Part shown: in pieces, positions 59,247 to 64,000 of the stretch
Layout: every line of letters begins with the position of its first letter
Numbering within the stretch: the stretch's first letter is position 1
Origin: Erwinia persicina
Lineage (GTDB): Bacteria; Pseudomonadota; Gammaproteobacteria; Enterobacterales; Enterobacteriaceae
Direction: 5' to 3'
DNA: 64,000 nt
Assembly (NCBI RefSeq): GCF_014838825.1
Contig: NZ_JACYMO010000001.1
Location: 186,001 to 250,000 of the forward strand
Program-made: the position numbers and the translations under genes
The notes under the pieces: generated by a model
The model's database searches: none
Told to the model about the DNA's origin: nothing
The model's input: only the letters and a program-made list of their open reading frames with translations

Positions 59247-60479
59247 TTACTCCGCTGCCAGCAGACAGATTTTCTCCGCCAGCAGGTAGGATTTCACGAA
59301 CGACGGCACCGGCAGGAACTCAAACTTCGAGTGAAAATTGTGTGCCCCGGTAAAGAAGTTCGGCGTGAGTAAACCTTTCGCAGACAGCGCTGCACCATCC
59401 GTGCCGCCGCGCATCGGGATCACCTTTGGTTCAATTTCCAGTGCCTTCATCGCGGCAAAGATCAGGTCAATCGGGCGGCGATCGTCGCCGATCGCATTGC
59501 TGATGTTGCTGTAGGTATCCGAAATCGATACGGCGACCTTGCCGGTCGGATAGGCCTGGCGAATGATCTCCGCCACCTGATGGATCTGCTGTTTACGCTG
59601 CTCAAAGCCGGCCAGATCGAAATCACGAATGGAGGCTTTCAGGTGCGCCTCGCTGGCGTTGGCCTGCATATCATTAAACCAGGTATAGCCTTCGCGTCCG
59701 GCGGTATGCTCCGGGGTCTGCTGGCGGTCAAAGTGACTGATAAAATCCCAGGCCATCAGCAGCGGATTGACCAGCACCCCCTTGCCCGACATCGGATGCG
59801 CCGTTACGCCGGTCAGCGTAATCTCTGCGGCGGCCGCGTTAAAGTTCTCATACACCACTTCCCCCAGTTCGCAGCAGTCGATGGTATAGGCGAAGTCCAC
59901 GTCAAAGCGACTTTTCAGATCCAGCGCCTTTGCGCCGCGCAGGCCAATCTCTTCGTCCGGAACAAAGGCCACCACGATATCGCCGTGGGGCTGGGCGTCG
60001 GTCAGGTTCTCCATCAGCGTCATCACCACCGTGACGGCGGCTTTGTTATCGGCTCCCAGCACGCTGGTACCGTCGCTGAAGATAATATCCTGGCCGTGAT
60101 AGGCCTCGATTTCCGGGTGTTGCGACCGGCGCAGCCAGATATCCTGCGCAGCATTCAGGCACAGGTCTTCCCCTTCATAGCGCAGGGTCTGGGGATGAAT
60201 ATGCGGGGAGAGGCCAACATCAACGGTATCAATATGGGTGATAAAACCGATACGTGGGGCACCGGGGCGATTGCCGGGTTTCACCGCCGTTACCGTAGCA
60301 AACTCATCGATAACCACTTTCTGCAGGCCGAGCTGGCGCAGTTCGTCAGCCAGCAGCCTGGCCATCTCATGCTGTTCCGGGGTGCTGGGCAGGACGGTGG
60401 CCGCCGCATCACTCTGGCTGGTAACGGCCAGATAGCGATAAAAACGTTGAGTAAGCTGGCGTGCCAGTGAATCTGTCAT
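59247..60479 (-). CDS. pepT: Peptidase T (aminotripeptidase)
   Basis: 410 residues (E. coli 408). M20B metallopeptidase that removes the N-terminal residue from tripeptides. The zinc motifs THIDTV, the bridging Asp in VLGADNKAAV, and PDEEIGLRGA with the catalytic Glu are intact. AAGGAAA precedes the ATG. In E. coli and Salmonella pepT is induced anaerobically through FNR; I saw no clear FNR box here. Divergent from a peptide-binding protein gene. Confidence 0.96.
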   Translation of the reverse strand: MTDSLARQLTQRFYRYLAVTSQSDAAATVLPSTPEQHEMARLLADELRQLGLQKVVIDEFATVTAVKPGNRPGAPRIGFITHIDTVDVGLSPHIHPQTLRYEGEDLCLNAAQDIWLRRSQHPEIEAYHGQDIIFSDGTSVLGADNKAAVTVVMTLMENLTDAQPHGDIVVAFVPDEEIGLRGAKALDLKSRFDVDFAYTIDCCELGEVVYENFNAAAAEITLTGVTAHPMSGKGVLVNPLLMAWDFISHFDRQQTPEHTAGREGYTWFNDMQANASEAHLKASIRDFDLAGFEQRKQQIHQVAEIIRQAYPTGKVAVSISDTYSNISNAIGDDRRPIDLIFAAMKALEIEPKVIPMRGGTDGAALSAKGLLTPNFFTGAHNFHSKFEFLPVPSFVKSYLLAEKICLLAAE

Positions 60480-60505
60480 AAGCTTTCCTTATTTGTCTCG
60501 GGCGG

Positions 60506-60533
60506 CATGATTTCGGTAATGTGCGAAATCATG
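60506..60533. promoter_or_regulatory. Perfect dyad between pepT and the peptide-binding protein gene
   Basis: CATGATTTCG-N8-CGAAATCATG, perfect 10-bp arms, lying 27-54 bases upstream of pepT in the 127-bp divergent gap. Strong operator candidate for joint control of both genes. Confidence 0.6.
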
Positions 60534-60606
60534 TTATTCATGAATGGGTTATTTACAGGTTTACGCACCACCCCCTGATAATGTCAAATAAAAAGCGAGG
60601 ATGGAG

Positions 60607-62199
60607 ATGATGAAAGCGGTATTACGCACGGTACTGGCGGCTCTGGCGCTGACCGTCGCGTCAGCGGTTTCAGCGAAGACGCTGGTGTTCTGCTCTGAGG
60701 GATCGCCAGAAAACTTTAACCCGCAGCTGTACACCTCCGGCACCAGCGTCGATGCCAGCGCGGTACCCATTTACAACCGCCTGGTCGACTTTACGCCCGG
60801 TACCACCACACTGATCCCGTCACTGGCGGAAAGCTGGGAGATCAGCCCCGATGGCACCGTCTACACCTTCCACCTGCGCAAGGGCGTGAAGTTCCACAGT
60901 AATAAAAACTACACGCCGACGCGAGACTTTAACGCTGACGATGTGATCTTCTCGTTTATGCGCCAGAAAGATCCGGCCAATCCGTATCACAAAGTCTCGA
61001 ACGGCAGCTACACCAACTTTGAAAGCCTGGAGTTTGGCACCCTGCTGAAAGGCATCGATAAAATCGACGATCACACCGTGCGCTTTACCCTGGCTCATGC
61101 TGAAGCGCCGTTCCTTGCCGACCTGGGCTGGTATTTTGCCTCGATCCTCTCGGCAGAATATGCCGATGCCATGCTGAAAGCCGGCACGCCGGAAAAAGTC
61201 GACCGGGAACCGATTGGCACCGGGCCGTTTGAACTGGCCCAGTATCAAAAAGATTCCCGCATTCTGTTCCGCGCCTTCCCGGGATACTGGCAGGGGAAAG
61301 CGAAGCTCGACCGTCTGATCTTCACCATCACGCCGGATGCCTCGGTGCGTGCGGCCAAGCTGGAAAAGAACGAATGTCAGGTGATGCCGTTCCCGAATCC
61401 TGCCGATCTCAAGCGCCTTGAGGCCAACCCCAACATCACCATGATGCATAAGGCCGGGCTGAATACCGGTTTCCTGGCGTTTAACACCCAGAAAGCCCCG
61501 CTTAACAACGTCAAAGTGCGCCAGGCGCTGAGCATGGCCATTAACAAGCCCGCGATTATTGAAGCGGTATTCCAGGGCACCGGTACGGCGGCCAAAAACC
61601 TGCTGCCGCCGGGCGTGTGGAGCGCGGATCAGGATCTGAAAGACTATGATTACGCCCCGGAACAGGCCAAAGCACTGCTGAAAGAGGCGGGCATCGCCCC
61701 GGGTACCACCATCGATCTGTGGGCGATGCCGGTACAGCGTCCTTATAATCCGAACGCGCGTCGTATGGCAGAGATGATCCAGGCGGACTGGGCGAAGGTG
61801 GGCATTAAAGCCAACATCGTCAGCTTCGAATGGGGCGAATATCTCTCAAGGGTGAAAAACGGCGAGCATCAGGCCGCGCTGATGGGCTGGACCACGGCGA
61901 CAGGGGACCCGGATAACTTCTTCGGTCCGCTGTTCAGCTGCACCTCTGCTAACGGCGGCTCCAACTCGTCTAAGTGGTGCTATGCGCCGTTTGATAAGCT
62001 GATCACCGCCGCCCGCGCCGAGCAGGATCATGACAAGCGCGTCGTGATGTATCGCGAAGCGCAGCAGATCATGCATGACCAGGCCCCGGCGGTGATGATT
62101 GCTCACTCGACCATTTTCGAACCGGTGCGTAAAGAGGTAACCGGCTACGAAGTGGATCCGTTTGGCAAACACATCTTCTATCAGGTGGAGATGAAATAA
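60607..62199 (+). CDS. Periplasmic dipeptide-binding protein (DppA-like, SBP family 5)
   Basis: 530 residues. Signal peptide ending SAVSAKT, then an SBP_bac_5 fold with DppA-type segments (CSEGSPENFNPQLYTSGTS, ISPDGTVYTFHLRKGVKFHS, NVKVRQALSMAINK). Binds di- or tripeptides. Three in-frame ATGs (60601, 60607, 60610) occur; GAGG fits 60607 best. No dppBCDF genes follow; a terminator does, so it must use a permease encoded elsewhere. Confidence 0.92.
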   Translation: MMKAVLRTVLAALALTVASAVSAKTLVFCSEGSPENFNPQLYTSGTSVDASAVPIYNRLVDFTPGTTTLIPSLAESWEISPDGTVYTFHLRKGVKFHSNKNYTPTRDFNADDVIFSFMRQKDPANPYHKVSNGSYTNFESLEFGTLLKGIDKIDDHTVRFTLAHAEAPFLADLGWYFASILSAEYADAMLKAGTPEKVDREPIGTGPFELAQYQKDSRILFRAFPGYWQGKAKLDRLIFTITPDASVRAAKLEKNECQVMPFPNPADLKRLEANPNITMMHKAGLNTGFLAFNTQKAPLNNVKVRQALSMAINKPAIIEAVFQGTGTAAKNLLPPGVWSADQDLKDYDYAPEQAKALLKEAGIAPGTTIDLWAMPVQRPYNPNARRMAEMIQADWAKVGIKANIVSFEWGEYLSRVKNGEHQAALMGWTTATGDPDNFFGPLFSCTSANGGSNSSKWCYAPFDKLITAARAEQDHDKRVVMYREAQQIMHDQAPAVMIAHSTIFEPVRKEVTGYEVDPFGKHIFYQVEMK

Positions 62200-62206
62200 A
62201 AAACCG

Positions 62207-62235
62207 GGTTGCCCCCGTCGGGGGCGACCTTTTTC
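62207..62235 (+). terminator. Terminator of the peptide-binding protein gene
   Basis: GGTTGCCCCC pairs with GGGGGCGACC (one G-T wobble) and five T residues follow on the plus strand. Confidence 0.88.
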
Positions 62236-62254
62236 CCGCCCGCCGCGTGCCCTG

Positions 62255-63178
62255 TCAAAATGCGAAGATCGCCCTGATGCTGTCATCCTTTTGCTTTAAT
62301 TCCTGCCGGACAAACTCCAGAAAAAGCGACAGCGCCGGGCCCTGCTTGCGGCCAATAGCGGTCTGTACCTGTAACGAGCGCTGACTGAGCTGGTCGGCAC
62401 CCACTGACTTCAGTACCAGCCCATGCTCCACCGCCTGGTACATCACCGTAAACTGGCTGCAAATGGTGATCGCCTCCGGGGTCTGCAGCAGGAAGGTATA
62501 CAGCGTGCTGAAGTTATTGCAGGTCAGCGCCGGTTCAACAAAGGTGCCGGTCATGCGGCAGGAGAGGTCGAACAGCTGCCGTACCGTGGTCCCGGCATCC
62601 GGCAGCGCCAGCGGATAAGCGTTCAGGTCACTGAGCTGCACCTGCTGCTCTGCCAGCGGATGATCCTGCCGCATCACCAGCAGTACCGGTGCGGGCCAGG
62701 CGGCGACCACTTCCACTCCGCGCTCCGGGTACAGGCTGAACTGAAAGGCCACGTCGCACTCCCCCCGGCGCATGATCTCTGCCACCTCCAGCGCGCTGCC
62801 CACCGTCAGATGAAAGCTGACGCCCGGGTGCAGCAGACGAAACTGTGTGAACAGCACCGGCAACAGGCTGAACGCCATGCCGTCGGTACAGGCGACGCGC
62901 AGGGCGGTGCGCCTGATGGCCTTCAGTCCTTTGATCTCCGCAATCGCATGTTCCATATCCATCATGCTTTTACGCACGTGGTTTTCGAAAATCTGCCCGG
63001 CATCATTCAGCACCATCCCGCGCGCGTGCCGCTCAAACAGCGGTGCGCCGACCCGCGCTTCCAGCCGCTGGATCTGCCGGCTGATGGCGGAGACTGCCAC
63101 AAACAGCTGCTGGCTGGCGGCACTGAGCGAGCCGCTGTTGGCGACGGCAAGGAAATAGCGGATCTCACTGCTGTGCAT
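62255..63178 (-). CDS. LysR-family regulator
   Basis: 307 residues from the ATG at 63178, which has a perfect AGGAGG seven bases upstream; the longer frame to 63271 is not needed. HTH: EIRYFLAVANSGSLSAASQQLFVAVSAISRQI. Divergent from the M20 peptidase, its likely target, and convergent with the DppA-like gene. Confidence 0.88.
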   Translation of the reverse strand: MHSSEIRYFLAVANSGSLSAASQQLFVAVSAISRQIQRLEARVGAPLFERHARGMVLNDAGQIFENHVRKSMMDMEHAIAEIKGLKAIRRTALRVACTDGMAFSLLPVLFTQFRLLHPGVSFHLTVGSALEVAEIMRRGECDVAFQFSLYPERGVEVVAAWPAPVLLVMRQDHPLAEQQVQLSDLNAYPLALPDAGTTVRQLFDLSCRMTGTFVEPALTCNNFSTLYTFLLQTPEAITICSQFTVMYQAVEHGLVLKSVGADQLSQRSLQVQTAIGRKQGPALSLFLEFVRQELKQKDDSIRAIFAF

Positions 63179-63339
63179 CGGTCTGCCTCCTGGGGGTGCA
63201 TGTTCACTTATCGTGCAGCGGAGCGTTGCTTTTACGGCAAAGCCAGTTTGATTATTTGATAATTGTGGCAAGGCAGGATTCTAGCTTAAAACGGAGTGGC
63301 AAAGACAAAAAACACACATCATAAAAATGGACAGACACA

Positions 63340-64000
63340 ATGACAGGTGAACAGGCGGTAGCGCAGGCCACGGCGTACTTTGACAGTGGCGAATTCAAAC
63401 GGGTGCTGGCACGCCGGGTGGCGATACGCAGTGAGAGCCAGCGGGAAGATCGTGACGAGGTGATCCAGGCCTACCTGGAGGAGGAGATGGTACCGGCGAT
63501 GCAGGCGCTGGGGTTTACCACCGAACAGATTGAGAATGTCCAGGCCCCGCGCCGTCCGTTTCTGCTGGCCACCCGTATTGAAGACCCCGCGCTGCCGACG
63601 GTGCTGTGTTACGGCCACGGCGACGTGGTGTTTGGCGACGATGAAAACTGGCGCAGCGGTCTGACCCCGTGGGCACTGGTGGAGGAGGGCGACCGCTGGT
63701 ACGCCCGGGGCAGCGCGGACAACAAAGGCCAGCATTCGGTCAATATCGCTGCGCTGGAGCAGGTGGTGGCCGCACGCGGCGGACGTCTGGGCTTTAACTG
63801 CAAGTTCCTGTTTGAAATGGGCGAAGAGATCAGCTCGCCCGGCCTGGCGGAACTGTGTAAGCACCACGGCGAGCGGTTAAAGGCCGATATCTTTATTGCC
63901 TCTGACGGCCCCCGCCTCAACGCGGTGCGCCCGACGCTGTTCCTCGGCTCACGCGGGGCGGTCAACTTCCGCCTCAGCATCCACGCCCGCGACCGGGATT
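63340..64000 (+). CDS. M20 family metallopeptidase, 5' part, cut by window edge
   Basis: The first 220 codons are present. CYGHGDVV near residue 90 supplies the first zinc ligand, GSADNKGQH the bridging Asp, and FEMGEEISSPG the catalytic Glu pair. The layout fits dipeptidases and related amidohydrolases of family M20A/M20F. Only a poor ribosome site (GGACAG) is seen before the ATG at 63340. The context of pepT and a DppA-like protein suggests peptide use. Confidence 0.88.
   Translation, partial: MTGEQAVAQATAYFDSGEFKRVLARRVAIRSESQREDRDEVIQAYLEEEMVPAMQALGFTTEQIENVQAPRRPFLLATRIEDPALPTVLCYGHGDVVFGDDENWRSGLTPWALVEEGDRWYARGSADNKGQHSVNIAALEQVVAARGGRLGFNCKFLFEMGEEISSPGLAELCKHHGERLKADIFIASDGPRLNAVRPTLFLGSRGAVNFRLSIHARDRD

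Overview
The window is a compact, high-GC enterobacterial chromosome segment. Product set and protein similarity (YdgA, ManA, FumC, Tus, YnfM/YnfL, Mlc, ZntB, DbpA, LdhA, YdbH-YnbE-YdbL, HrpA, Asr, RstAB, PntAB, UspE, FNR, PepT) point to Enterobacterales, most likely Erwiniaceae (Erwinia/Pantoea-like). The family assignment is inference; no rRNA or other marker gene is present. I saw no rRNA, tRNA, IS element, prophage or CRISPR array.

Layout. 1-4.8 kb: ydgA (cut by the left edge), manA, fumC and tus, with a Ter replication-arrest site lying on the tus promoter. 4.8-8.1 kb: a quinone oxidoreductase/LysR pair, then ynfM. 8.2-11.3 kb: ynfL, mlc and bioD2 (ynfK). 11.3-14.9 kb: a bglF-bglB beta-glucoside PTS operon behind a BglG-type antiterminator target and terminator, but without bglG. 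15-19.7 kb: zntB, the sRNA fnrS, an unusual ttcA, three very small ORFs and dbpA. 19.7-31.4 kb: a monooxygenase-like protein, an MgtC-family protein, a lipoprotein, ldhA, ydbH-ynbE-ydbL, azoR, hrpA and ydgD. 31.5-36.6 kb: ydgU, asr with an expanded repeat, an M32 carboxypeptidase, rstAB and an unknown gene. 36.6-48.1 kb: ydgI, ydgH, pntAB, ynaJ, a DUF2946 protein, a fructose-type PTS IIBC, uspE, fnr and smrA. 48-64 kb: an accessory catabolic stretch with an aromatic-acid-type MFS transporter and LysR regulator, DoxX, a carboxylesterase, a chemoreceptor, a LysR/aminotransferase/binding-protein set, a WYL regulator with a VOC protein, and a peptide-use group (pepT, a DppA-like binding protein, LysR and an M20 peptidase cut by the right edge).

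How it fits together. Several regulators sit close to their likely targets: Tus with its Ter site, RstAB with an RstA box before asr, FNR with a box at its own promoter and another before fnrS, and Mlc with Mlc- and CRP-like boxes in its own upstream region. The core genes correspond to two separate parts of the E. coli terminus (roughly fnr-hrpA and ynfK-ydgA), here interleaved. This suggests repeated inversions across the terminus.

I found no convincing wholly new multi-gene system. The best leads are the orphan antitermination leader, the atypical AT-richer ttcA, the small-ORF/promoter cluster around fnrS and dbpA, several perfect palindromes in divergent promoters, and a recurring set of perfect hairpins without U-tracts at convergent gene ends.
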